Notes under the pieces: generated by a model
What the model saw: the letters and a program-made list of their open reading frames with translations, nothing else
The model's database searches: none
What the model was told of the DNA's origin: nothing
Made by a program: the position numbers and the translations under genes
NCBI RefSeq assembly: GCF_047675955.1
Contig: NW_027328103.1
Coordinates: forward strand, 496,001 to 560,000
Reading direction: 5' to 3'
DNA: 64,000 nt
Source: Chlorocebus sabaeus
Lineage: Eukaryota; Chordata; Mammalia; Primates; Cercopithecidae
Part shown: piece after piece, positions 22,520-33,680 of the stretch
Layout of the letters: each line of letters opens with the position of its first letter
Position numbering within the stretch: the first letter of the stretch is position 1

Positions 22520-25500
22520 TTGTGGAATTGGCAAAGGGATATTTGGAAGCCCATAGAGGGCTATGGTGAAAAAGGAAATATCTTCCGTTCAAAACTGGAA
22601 AGAAGCTTTCTGAGAAACTGCCTGGGTTCTGTTAATGCATCTCACAGAGTTACATCTTTCCCTTCAAGAAGCCTTTCGCTAAGGCTGTTCTTGTGGAATT
22701 GGCAAAGGGATATTTGGAAGCCCATAGAGGGCTATGGTGAAAAAGGAAATATCTTCCGTTCAAATCTGGAAAGAAGCTTTCCGAGAAACTGCTCTCTGTT
22801 CTGTTAATTCATCTCACACAGTTACATCTTTCCCTTCAAGAAGCCTTTCGCTAAGGCTGTTCTTGTGGAATTGGCAAAGGGATATTTGGAAGCCCATAGA
22901 GGGCTATGGTGAAAAAGGAAATATCTTCCGTTCAAAACTGGAAAGAAGCTTTCTGAGAAACTGCTCTGTGTTCTGTTAATTCATCTCACAGAGTTACATC
23001 TTTCCCTTCAAGAAGCCTTTCGCTAAGGCTGTTCTTGTGGAATTGGCAAAGGGATATTTGAAAGCCCATAGAGGGCTATGGTGAAAAAGGAAATATCTTC
23101 CGTTCAAAACTGGAAAGAAGCTTTCTGAGAAACTGCTCTGTGTTCTGTTAATTCATCTCACAGAGTTACATCTTTCCCTTCAAGAAGCCTTTGGCTAAGG
23201 CTGTTCTTGTGGAATTGGCAAAGGGATATTTGGAAGCCCATAGAGGGCTATGGTGAAAAAGGAAATATCTTCCGTTCAAAACTGGAAAGAAGCTTTCTGA
23301 TAAACTGCTCTGTGTTCTGTTAATTCATCTCACAGAGTTACATCTTTCCCTTCAAGAAGACTTTCGCTAAGGCTGTTCTTGTGGAATTGGCAAAGGGATA
23401 TTTGGAAGCCCATAGAGGGCTATGGTGAAAAAGGAAATATCTTCCGTACAAAACTGGAAAGAAGCTTTCTGAGAAACTGCTCTGTGTTCTGTTAATTCAT
23501 CTCACAGAGTTACATCTTTCCCTTCAAGAAGCCTTTCGCTTAGCCTGTTCTTGTGGAATTGGCAAAGGTATATTTGGAAGCCCATAGAGGGCTATGGTGA
23601 AAAAGGAAATATCTTCCGTTCAAAACTGGAAAGAAGCTTTCTGAGAAACTGCTCTGTGTTCTGTTAATTCATCTCACAGAGTTACATCTTTCACTTCAAG
23701 AAGCCTTTCGCTAAGGCTGTTCTTGTGGAATTGGCAAAGGGATATTTGGAAGCCCATAGAGGGCTATGGAGAAAAAGGAAATATCTTCCGTTCAAAACTG
23801 GAAAGAAGCTTTCTGAGAAACTGCTCTGTGTTCTGTTAATTCATCTCACAGAGTTACATCTTTCCCTTCAAGAAGCCTTTCGCTAAGGCTGTTCTTGTGG
23901 AATTGGCAAAGGGATATTTGGAAGTCCATAGAGGGCTATGGTGAAAAAGGAAATATCTTCCGTTCAAAACTGGAAAGAAGCTTTCTGAGAAACTGCTCTG
24001 TGTTCTGTTAATTCATCTCACAGAGTTACATCTTTCCTTTCAAGAAGCCTTTCGCTAAGGCTGTTCTTGTGGAATTGGCAAAGGGATATTTTGAAGCCCA
24101 TAGAGGGCTATGGTGAAAAAGGAAATATCTTCCGTTCAAAACTGGAAAGAAGCTTTCTGAGAAACTGCTCTGTGTTCTGTTAATTCATCTCACAGAGTTA
24201 CATCTTTCCCTTCAAGAAGCCTTTCGCGAAGGCTGTTCTTGTGGAATTGGAAAAGGGATATTTGGAAGCCCATAGACGGCTATGGTGAAAAAGGAAATAT
24301 CTTCCGTTCAAAACTGGAAAGAAGCTTTCTGAGAAACTGCTCTGTGTTCTGTTAATTCATCTCACAGAGTTACATCTTTCCCTTCAAGAAGCCTTTCGCT
24401 AAGTCTGTTCTTGTGGAATTGGCAAAGGGATATTTGGAAGCTCATAGAGGGCTATGGTGAAAAAGGAAATATCTTCCGTTCAAAACTGGAATGAAGCTTT
24501 CTGAGAAACTGCTCTGTGTTCTGTTAATTCATCTCACAGAGTTACATCTTTCCCTTCAAGAAGTCTTTCGCTAAGGCTGTTCTTGGGGAATTGGCAAAGG
24601 GATATTTGGAAGCCCATAGGGGGCTATGGTGAAAAAGGAAATATCTTCCGTTCAAAACTGGAAAGAAGCTTTCTGAGAAACTGCTCTGTGTTCTGTTAAT
24701 TCATCTCACAGAGATACGTCTTTCCCTTCAAGAAGCCTTTCGCTAAGGCTGTTTTTGGGGAATTGGCAAAGGGATATTTGGAAGCCCATAGAGGGCTATG
24801 GTGAAAAAGGAAATATCTTCCGTTCAAAACTGGAAAGAAGCTTTCTGAGAAACTGCTCTGTGTTCTGTTAATTCATCTCACAGAGTTACATCTTTCCCTT
24901 CAAGAAGCCTTTCGCTAAGGCTGTTCTTGTGGAATTGGCAAAGGGATATTTGGAAGCCCATAGAGGGCAATGGTGAAAATGGAAATATCTTCCGTTCAAA
25001 ACTGGAAAGAAGCTTTCTGAGAAACTGCTCTGTGTTCTGTTAATTCATCTCACAGAGTTACATCTTTCCCTTCAAGAAGCCTTTCGCTAAGGCTGTTCTT
25101 GTGGAATTGGCAAAGGGATATTTGGAAGCCCATAGAGGGCTATGGTGAAAAAGGAAATATCTTCCGTTCAAAACTGGAAAGAAGCTTTCTGAGAAACTGC
25201 TCTGTGTTCTGTGAATTCATCTCACAGAGTTACGTCTTTCCCTTCAAGAAGCCTTTCGCTAAGGCTGTTCTTGTGGAATTGGCAAAGGGATATTTGGAAG
25301 CCCATAGAGGGCTATGGTGAAAAAGGAAATATCTTCCGTTCAAAACTGGAAAGAAGCTTTCTGAGAAACTGCTCTGTGTTCTGTTAATCCATCTCAGAGA
25401 GTTACATCTTTCCCTTCAAGAAGCCTATTCGCTAAGGCTGTTCTTGTGGAATTGGCAAAGGAATATTTGGAAGCCCATAGAGGGCTATGGTGAAAAAGGA

Positions 25501-26385
25501 AATATCTTCCGTTCAAAACTGGAAAGAAGCATTCTGAGAAACTGCTCTGTGTTCTGTTAATTCATCTCACAGAGTTACATCATTCGCTCAAGATGCCTTT
25601 CGCTAAGGCTGTTCTTGTGGAATTGGCAAAGGGATATTTGGAAGCCCATAGAGGGCTATGGTGAAAAAGGAAATATCTTCCGTTGAAAACTGGAAAGAAG
25701 CTTTCTGAGAAACTGCTCTGTGTTCTGTTAATTAATCTCACAGAGTTACATCTTTCCCTTCAAGAAGCCTTTCGCTAAGGCTGTTCTTGTGGAATTGGCA
25801 AAGGGATATTTGGAAGCCCATAGAGGGCTATGGTGAAAAAGGAAATATCTTCCGTTCAAAACTGGAAAGAAGCTTTGTGAGAAACTGCTCTGTGTTCTGT
25901 TAATTCATCTCACAGAGTTACATCTTTCCCTTCAAGAAGCCTTTCGCTAAGGCTGTTCTTGTGGAATTGGCAAAGGGATATTTGGAAGCCCATAGTGGGC
26001 TATGGTGAAAAATGAAATATCTTCCGTTCAAAACTGGAAAGAAGCTTTCTGAGAAATTGCTCTGTGTTCTGTTAATTCATCTCACAGAGTTACGTCTTTC
26101 CCTTCAAGAAGCCTTTCGCTAACTCTGTTCTTGTGGAATTGGCAAAGGGATATTTGGAAGCCCATAGAGGGCTATGGTGAAAAAGGAAATATCTTCCGTT
26201 CAGAAGTGTAAAGAAGCTTTCTGAGAAACTGCTCTGTGTTCTGTTAATTCATCTCACAGAGTTACATCTTTCCCTTCAAGAAGCCTTTCGCTAAGGCTGT
26301 TCTTGTGGAATTGGCAAAGGGATATTTGGAAGCCCATAGAGGGCTATGGTGAAAGAGGAAATATCTTCCGTTCAAAACTGGAAAG

Positions 26386-26557
26386 AAGCTTTCTGAGAAA
26401 CTGCTCTGTGTTCTGTTAATTCATCTCACAGAGTTACATCTTTCCCTTCAAGAAGCCTTTCGCTAAGGCTGTTCTTGTGGAATTGGCAAAGGGATATTTG
26501 GAAGCCCATAGAGGGCTATGGTGAAAAAGGAAATATCTTCCGTTCAAAACTGGAAAG
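26386..26557 (+). repeat. Representative consensus alpha-satellite monomer
   Basis: This 172-bp unit runs from one AAGCTT to the base before the next and shows the majority base at every position I compared. The HindIII site is at 26,386. The CTCACAGAGTT block is near position 43 of the unit, TTCGCTAAGG near 75, the GGATATTTGG block near 107 and the A-box near 130. It contains two CpG sites, one in TTCGCT and one in TTCCGT. It contains no CENP-B box. It can serve as the reference against which variant monomers elsewhere in the window are read. Confidence 0.93.
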
Positions 26558-26799
26558 AAGCTTTCTGAGAAACTGCTCTGTGTTCTGTTAATTCATCTCA
26601 CAGAGTTACATCTTTCCCTTCAAGAAGCCTTTCGCTAAGGCTGTTCTTGTGGAATTGGCAAAGGGATATTTGGAAGCCCATAGAGGGCTATGGTGAAAAA
26701 GGAAATATCTTCCGTTCAAAACTGGAAAGAAGCTTTCTGAGAAACTGCTCTGTGTTCTGTTAATTCATCTCACAGAGTTACATCTTTCCCTTCAAGAAG

Positions 26800-29700
26800 C
26801 CTTTCGCTAAGGCTGTTCTTGTGGAATTGGCAAAGGGATATTTGGAAGCCCATAGAGGGCTATGGTGAAAAAGGAAATATCTTCCGTTCAATACTGGAAA
26901 GAAGATTTCTGAGAAACTGCTCTGTGTTCTGTTAATTCATCTCACATAGTTACGTCTTTCCCTTCAAGAAGCCTTTCGCTAAGGCTGTTCTTGTGGAATT
27001 GGCAAAGGGATATTTGGAAGCCCTTAGAGGGTTATGGTGAAAAAGGAAATATCTTCCGTTCAAAACTGGAAAGAAGCTTTCTGAGAAACTGCTCTGTGTT
27101 CTGTTAATTCATCTCACAGAGTTACATCTTTCCCTTCAAGAAGCCTTTCGCTAAGGCTGTTCTTGTGGAATTGGCAAAGGTATATTTGGAAGCCCATAGA
27201 GGGCTATGGTGAAAAAGGAAATATCTTCCGTTCAAAACTGGAAAGAAGCTTTCTGAGAAACTGCTCTGTGTTCTGTTAATTCATCTCACAGAGTTACATC
27301 TTTCCCTTCAAGAAGCCTTTCGCTAAGGCTGTTCTTGGGGAATTGGAAAAGGGATATTTGGAAGCCCATAGAGGGCTATGGTGAAAAAGGAAATATCTTC
27401 CGTTCAAAACTGGAAAGAAGCTTTATGAGAAACTGCTCTGTGTTCTGTTAATTCATCTCACAGAGTTACGTCTTTCCCTTCAAGAAGCCTTTCGCTAAGG
27501 CTGTTCTTGTGGAATTGGCAAAGGTATATTAGGAAGCCCATAGAGGGCTATGGTGAAAAAGGAAATATCTTCCGTTCAAAACTGGAAAGAAGCTTTCTGA
27601 GAAACTGCTCTGTGTTCTGTTAATTCATCTCACAGAGTTACATCTTTCCCTTCAAGAAGCCTTTCGCTAAGGCTGTTCTTGTGGAATTGGCAAAGGATAT
27701 TTTGAAGCCCATAAAGGGCTATGGTGAAAAAGGAAATATCTTCCGTTCAAAACTGGAAGGAAGATTTCTGAGAAACTGCTCTGTGTTCTGTTAATTCATC
27801 TCACATAGTTACGTCTTTCCCTTCAAGAAGCCTTTCGCTAAGGCTGTTCTTGTGGAATTGGCAAAGGATATTTGGAAGCCCATAAAGGGCTATGGTGAAA
27901 AAGGAAATATCTTCGGTTCAAAACTGGAAAGAAGCTTTCTGAGAAACTGCTCTGTGTTCTGTTAATTCATCTCACAGAGTTACATCTTTCCCTTCAAGAA
28001 GCCTTTGGCTAAGGCTGTTCTTGTGGAATTGGCAAAGGGATATTTGGAAGCCCATAGAGGGCTATGGTGAAAAAGGAAATATATTCCGTTCAAAACTGGA
28101 AAGAAGCTTTCTGAGAAACTGCTCTGTGTTCTGTTAATTCATCTCACAGAGTTACGTCTTTCCCTTCAAGAAGCCTTTCGCTAAGGCTGTTCTTGGCTAA
28201 TTGGCAAAGGGATATTTGGAAGCCCATAGAGGTCTATGGTGAAAAAGGAAATATCTTCCGTTCAAAACTGGAAAGAAGCTTTCTGAGAAACTGCTCTGTG
28301 TTCTGTTAATTCATCTCACAGAGTTACATCTTTCCCTTCAAGAAGCCTTTCGCTAAGGCTGTTCTTGTGGAATTGGCAAAGGGATATTTGGAAGCCCATA
28401 GAGGGCTATGGTGAAAATGGAAATATCTTCCGTTCAAAACTGGAAAGAAGCTTTCTGAGAAACTGCTCTGTGTTCTGTTAATTCATCTCACAGAGTTACA
28501 TCTTTCCCTTCAAGAAGCCTTTCGCTAAGGCTGTTCTTGTGGAATTGGCAAAGGGATATTTGGAAGCCCATAGAGGGCTATGGTGAAAAAGGAAATATCT
28601 TCCGTTCAAAACTGGAAAGAAGCTTTCTGAGAAACTGCTCTGTGTTCTGTTAATTCATCTCACAGAGTTACATCTTTCCCTTCAAGAAGCCTTTCGCTAA
28701 GGCTGTTCTTGTGGAATTGGCAAAGGGATATTTGGAAGCCCATAGAGGGCTATGGTGAAAAAGGAAATATCTTCCGTTCAAAACTGGAAAGAAGCTTTCT
28801 GAGAAACTGCTCTGTGTTCTGTTAATTCATCTCACAGAGTTACATCTTTCCCTTCAAGAAGCCTTTCGCTAAGGCTGTTCTTGTGGAATTGGCAAAGGGA
28901 TATTTGGAAGCCCATAGAGGGCTATGGTGAAAAAGGAAATATCTTCCGTTCAAAACTGGAAAGAAGCTTTCTGAGAAACTGCTCTGTGTTCTGTTAATTC
29001 ATCTCACAGAGTTACATCTTTCCCTTCAAGAAGCCTTTCGCTAAGGCTGTTCTTGTGGAATTGGCAAAGGGATATTTGGAAGCCCATAGAGGGCTATGGT
29101 GAAAAAGGAAATATCTTCCGTTCAAAACTGGAAAGAAGCTTTCTGAGAAACTGCTCTGTGTTCTGTTAATTCATCTCACAGAGTTACATCTTTCCCTTCA
29201 AGAAGCCTTTCGCTAAGGCTGTTCTTGTGGAATTGGCAAAGGGATATTTGGAAGCCGATAGAGGGCTATGGTGAAAAAGGAAATATCTTCCGTTCAAAAC
29301 TGGAAAGAAGATTTCTGAGAAACTGCTCTGTGTTCTGTTAATTCATCTCACATAGTTACGTCTTTCCCTTCAAGAAGCCTTTCGCTAAGGCTGTTCTTGT
29401 GGAATTGGCAAAGGGATATTTGGAAGCCCATAGAGGGTTATGGTGAAAAAGGAAATATCTTCCGTTCAAAACTGGAAAGAAGCTTTCTGAGAAACTGCTC
29501 TGTGTTCTGTTAATTCACCTCACAGAGTTACATCTTTCCCTTCAAGAAGCCTTTCGCTAAGGCTGTTCTTGTGGAATTGGCAAAGGGATATTTGGAAGCC
29601 CATAGAGGGCTATGGTGAAAAAGGAAATATCTTCCGTTCAAAACTGGAAAGAAGCTTTCTGAGAAACTGCTCTGTGTTCTGTTAATTCATCTCACAGAGT

Positions 29701-30700
29701 TACATCTTTCCCTTCAAGAAGCCTTTCGCTAAGGCTGTTCTTGGGGAATTGGAAAAGGGATATTTGGAAGCCCATAGAGGGCTATGGTGAAAAAGGAAAT
29801 ATCTTCCGTTCAAAACTGGAAAGAAGCTTTATGAGAAACTGCTCTGTGTTCTGTTAATTCATCTCACAGAGTTACATCTTTCCCTTCAAGAAGCCTTTGG
29901 CTAAGGCTGTTCTTGTGGAATTGGCAAAGGGATATTTGGAAGCGCATAGAGGGCTACGGTGAAAAAGGGAATATCTTCCGTTTAAAACTGGAAAGAAGCT
30001 TTCTGAGAAACTGCTCTGTGTTCTGTTAATTCATCTCACAGAGTTACGTCTTTCCCTTCAAGAAGCCTTTCGCTAAGGCTGTTCTTGTGGAATTGGCAAA
30101 GGTATATTAGGAAGCCCATAGAGGGCTATGGTGAAAAAGGAAATATCTTCCGTTCAAAACTGGAAAGAAGCTTTCTGAGAAACTGCTCTGTGTTCTGTTA
30201 ATTCATCTCACAGAGTTACATCTTTCTCTTCAAGAAGCCTTTCGCTAAGGCTGTTCTTGTGGAATTGGCAAAGGATATTTGGAAGCCCATAGAGGGCTAT
30301 GGTGAAAAAGGAAATATCTTCCGTTCAAAACTGGAAAGAAGCTTTCTGAGAAACTGCTCTGTGTTCTGTTAATTCATCTCACAGAGTTACATCTTTCCCT
30401 TCAAGAAGCCTTTGGCTAAGGCTGTTCTTGTGGAATTGGCAAAGGGATATTTGGAAGCCCATAGAGGGCTATGGTGAAAAAGGAAATATATTCCGTTCAA
30501 AACTGGAAAGAAGCTTTCTGAGAAACTGCTCTGTGTTCTGTTAATTCATCTCACAGAGTTACGTCTTTCCCTTCAAGAAGCCTTTCGCTAAGGCTGTTCT
30601 TGTGGAATTGGCAAAGGGATATTTGGAAGCCCATAGAGGGCTATGGTGAAAAAGGAAATATCTTCCGTTCAAAACTGGAAAGAAGCTTTCTGAGAAACTG
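26800..30700 (+). repeat. 14-monomer segmental duplication, about 2,407-bp shift
   Basis: GAAGATTTCT occurs at 26,901 and 29,307 (2,406 bp apart), and the ATATTCCG change occurs at 28,081 and 30,488 (2,407 bp apart). Between them both copies carry CACATAGTTACGTC, GGGTTATGG, TTGGGGAATTGGAAAAG, TTTATGAG, TATATTAGG, the shortened AAAGGATATT, and TTTGGCTAAG in the same order. The copies are not identical: the first has a second GAAGATTTCT monomer near 27,770, and the second contains most of the identical-monomer run upstream. This fits a duplication followed by further local exchange. Confidence 0.75.
28419..29256 (+). repeat. Run of nearly five identical monomers
   Basis: HindIII sites fall at 28,448, 28,620, 28,792, 28,964 and 29,136, exactly 172 bp apart, and I found no base difference from the consensus between 28,419 and 29,256. 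The run is bounded by AAAATGG at 28,418 on the left and GCCGATAG at 29,257 on the right. Elsewhere most monomers carry at least one private change, so this is the most uniform stretch in the window. It suggests very recent amplification or conversion. Confidence 0.85.
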
Positions 30701-31180
30701 CTCTGTGTTCTGTTAATTCATCTCACAGAGTTACATCTTTCCCTTCAAGAAGCCTTTCGCTAAGGCTGTTCTTGTGGAATTGGCAAAGGGATATTTGGAA
30801 GCCCATAGAGGGCTATGGTGAGAAAGGAAATATCTTCCGTTCAAAACTGGAAAGAAGCTTTCTGAGAAACTGCTCTGTGTTCTGTTAATTCATCTCACAG
30901 AGTTACATCTTTCCCTTCAAGAAGCCTTTCGCTAAGGCTGTTCTTGTGGAATTGGCAAAGGGATATTTGGAAGCCCATAGAGGGCTATGGTGAAAAAGGA
31001 AATATCTTCCGTTCAAAACTGGAAAGAAGCTTTCTGAGAAACTGCTCTGTGTTCTGTTAATTCATCTCACAGAGTTACGTCTTTCCCTTCAAGAAGCCTT
31101 TCGCTAAGGCTGTTCTTGGGGAATTGGCAAAGGTATATTTGGAAGCCCATAGAGGGCTATGGTGAAAAAGGAAATATCTT

Positions 31181-33680
31181 CCCTTCAAAACTGGAAAGAA
31201 GCTTTCTGAGAAACTGCTCTGTGTTCTGTTAATTCATCTCACAGATTTACGTCTTTCCCTTCAAGAAGCCTTTCGCTAAGGCTGTTCTTGTGGAATTGGC
31301 AAAGGGATATTTGGAAGCAAATAGAGGGCTATGGTGAAAAAGGAAATATCTTCCGTTCAAAAGAGGAAAGAAGCTTTCTGAGAAACTGCTCTGTGTTCTG
31401 TTAATTCATCTCACAGAGTTACATCTTTCCCTTCAAGAAGCCTTTCGCTAAGGCTGTTCTTGTGGAATTGGCAAAGGGATATTTGGAAGCCCATAGAGGG
31501 CTATGGTGAAAAAGGAAATATCTTCCGTTCAGAAATGGAAAGAGGCTTTCTGAGAAACTGCTCTGTGTTCTGTTAATTCATCTCACAGAGATACATCTTT
31601 CCCAACAAGAAGCCTTTCGCTAAGGCTGTTCTTGTGGAATTGGCAAAGAGATATTTGGAAGCCCATAGAGGGCTATGGTGAAAAAGGAAATATCTTCCGT
31701 TCAAAACTGGAAAGAAGCTTTCTGAGAAACTGCTCTGTGTTCTGTTAATTCATCTCACAGAGTAACATCTTTCCCTTCAAGAAGCCTTTCGCTAAGGCTG
31801 TTCTTGTGGAATTGGCAAAGGGATATTTGGAAGCCCATAGAGGGCTATGGTGAAAAAGGAAATATCTTCCGTTCAGAACTGGAAAGAAGCTTTCTGAGAA
31901 ACTGCTCTGTGTTCTGTTAATTCATCTCACAGAGTTACGTCTTTCCCTTCAAGAAGCCTTTCGCTAAGGCTGTTCTTGGGGAATTGGCAAAGGGATATTT
32001 GGAAGCCCATAGAGGGCTATGATGAAAAAGGAAATATCTTCCGTTCAAAATTGGAAAGAAGCTTTCTGAGAAACTGCTCTGTGTTCTGTTAATTCATCTC
32101 ATAGAGTTACATCTTTCCCTTCAAGAAGCCTTTAGCTAAGGCTGTTCTTGTGGAATTGGCAAAGGGATATTTGGAAGCCCATAGAGGGCTATGGTGAAAA
32201 AGGAAATATCTTCCGTTCAAAACTGGAAAGAAGCTTTCTGAGAAACTGCGCTGTGTTCTGTTAATTCATCTCACAGAGTTACATCTTTCCCTTCAAGAAG
32301 CCTTTGGCTAAGGCTGTTCTTGTGGAATTGGCAAAGGGATATTTGGAAGCCCATAGAGGGCTATGGTGAAAAAGGAAATATCTTCCGTTCAAAACTGGAA
32401 AGAAGCTTTCTGAGAAACTGCTCTGTGTTCTGTTAATTCATCTCACAGAGTTACGTCTTTCCCTTCAAGAAGCCTTTCGCTAAGGCTGTTCTTGGGGAAT
32501 TGGCAAAGGTATATTTGGAAGCCCATAGAGGGCTATGGTGAAAAAGGAAATATCTTCCCTTCAAAACTGGAAAGAAGCTTTCTGAGAAACTGCTCTGTGT
32601 TCTGTTAATTCATCTCACAGAGTTACGTCTTTCCCTTCAAGAAGCCTTTCGCTAAGGCTGTTCTTGTGGAATTGGCAAAGGGATATTTGGAAGCAAATAG
32701 AGGGCTATGGTGAAAAAGGAAATATCTTCCGTTCAAAACAGGAAAGAAGCTTTCTGAGAAACTGCTCTGTGTTCTGTTAATTCATCTCACAGAGTTACAT
32801 CTTTCCCTTCAAGAAGCCTTTCGCTAAGGCTGTTCTTGTGGAATTGGCAAAGGGATATTTGGAAGCCCATAGAGGGCTATGGTGAAAAAGGAAATATCTT
32901 CCGTTCAGATATGGAAAGAGGCTTTCTGAGAAACTGCTCTGTGTTCTGTTAATTCATCTCACAGAGTTACATCTTTCCCTTCAAGAAGCCTTTCGCTAAG
33001 GCTGTTCTTGTGGAATTGGCAAAGAGATATTTGGAAGCCCATAGAGGGCTATGGTGAAAAAGGAAATATCTTCCGTTCAAAACTGGAAAGAAGCTTTCTG
33101 AGAAACTGCTCTGTGTTCTGTTAATTCATCTCACAGAGTAACATCTTTCCCTTCAAGAAGCCTTTCGCTAAGGCTGTTCTTGTGGAATTGGCAAAGGGAT
33201 ATTTGGAAGCCCATAGAGGGCTATGGTGAAAAAGGAAATATCTTCCGTTCAGAAGTGGAAAGAAGCTTTCTGAGAAACTGCTCTGTGTTCTGTTAATTCA
33301 TCTCACAGAGTTACGTCTTTCCCTTCAAGAAGCCTTTCGCTAAGGCTGTTCTTGGGGAATTGGCAAAGGGATATTTGGAAGCCCATAGAGGGCTATGATG
33401 AAAAAGGAAATATCTTCCGTTCAAAATTGGAAAGAAGCTTTCTGAGAAACTGCTCTGTGTTCTGTTAATTCATCTCATAGAGTTACATCTTTCCCTTCAA
33501 GAAGCCTTTAGCTAAGGCTGTTCTTGTGGAATTGGCAAAGGGATATTTGGAAGCCCATAGAGGGCTATGGTGAAAAAGGAAATATCTTCCGTTCAAAACT
33601 GTAAAGAAGCTTTCTGAGAAACTGCGCTGTGTTCTGTTAATTCATCTCACAGAGTTACATCTTTCCCTTCAAGAAGCCTT
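31181..33680 (+). repeat. 8-monomer repeat (1,376 bp), two adjacent copies
   Basis: CCCTTCAAAA occurs at 31,181 and 32,557, and AAGCAAATAG at 31,315 and 32,691. Both pairs are exactly 1,376 bp apart, or eight monomers. Each copy then carries, in order, GAGGAAAG or CAGGAAAG, a CAGAAATGG-type monomer with AAAGAGGC, AAAGAGATATT, GAGTAACATC, CAGAACTGG or CAGAAGTGG, CTATGATG, AAAATTGG, CATAGAGTTAC, TTTAGCTAAG and ACTGCGCTG. Related copies, whole or partial, lie near 16,000, 36,691, 43,870, 50,060 and 50,920. Confidence 0.87.

Larger units (their letters stand above)
22520..31180 (+). repeat. Near-consensus alpha-satellite stretch
   Basis: About 50 monomers, many within a few bases of consensus. 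Local oddities are a 171-bp monomer near 22,621 (GCCTGGGTTC), a one-base insertion in GCCTATTCGC near 25,424 and a T-to-G change that creates an EcoRI site at 25,213-25,218. At 25,530-26,230 there is a run resembling the AAGCATTCTG, CATTCGCTCAAG, GCTTTGTGAG and CAGAAGTGTAAAG segment of the 18-mer HOR. The 14-monomer duplication and the identical run within this stretch are listed separately. I saw no other structure. Confidence 0.85.

Noticed and set aside
22520..22807. Open frame of 95 codons, and overlapping 22,734-22,979
   Set aside because: Both are translations of the satellite itself. They repeat the same segment (WNWQRDIWKPIEGYGEKG) once per monomer, exist only because of point changes or a 171-bp unit, and have no independent coding signal.
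25099..25320. Open frame of 73 codons
   Set aside because: It extends past the usual stop only because a T-to-G change at 25,213 turns TAA into GAA and makes an EcoRI site. It is satellite sequence, not a gene.
27911..27927. Possible CENP-B box in CTTCGGTTCAAAACTGG (also near 44,765, 46,829 and 53,364)
   Set aside because: TTCG and the central A fit, but the CGGG part does not (ACTG at the required place). It also lies about 20 bases downstream of where the box sits in other primates.
31181..31190. CCCTTCAAAA as a possible regulatory site
   Set aside because: It is a C-for-G change in the common CCGTTCAAAA segment, inherited within the 8-monomer family. I see no promoter or transcription signal around it.
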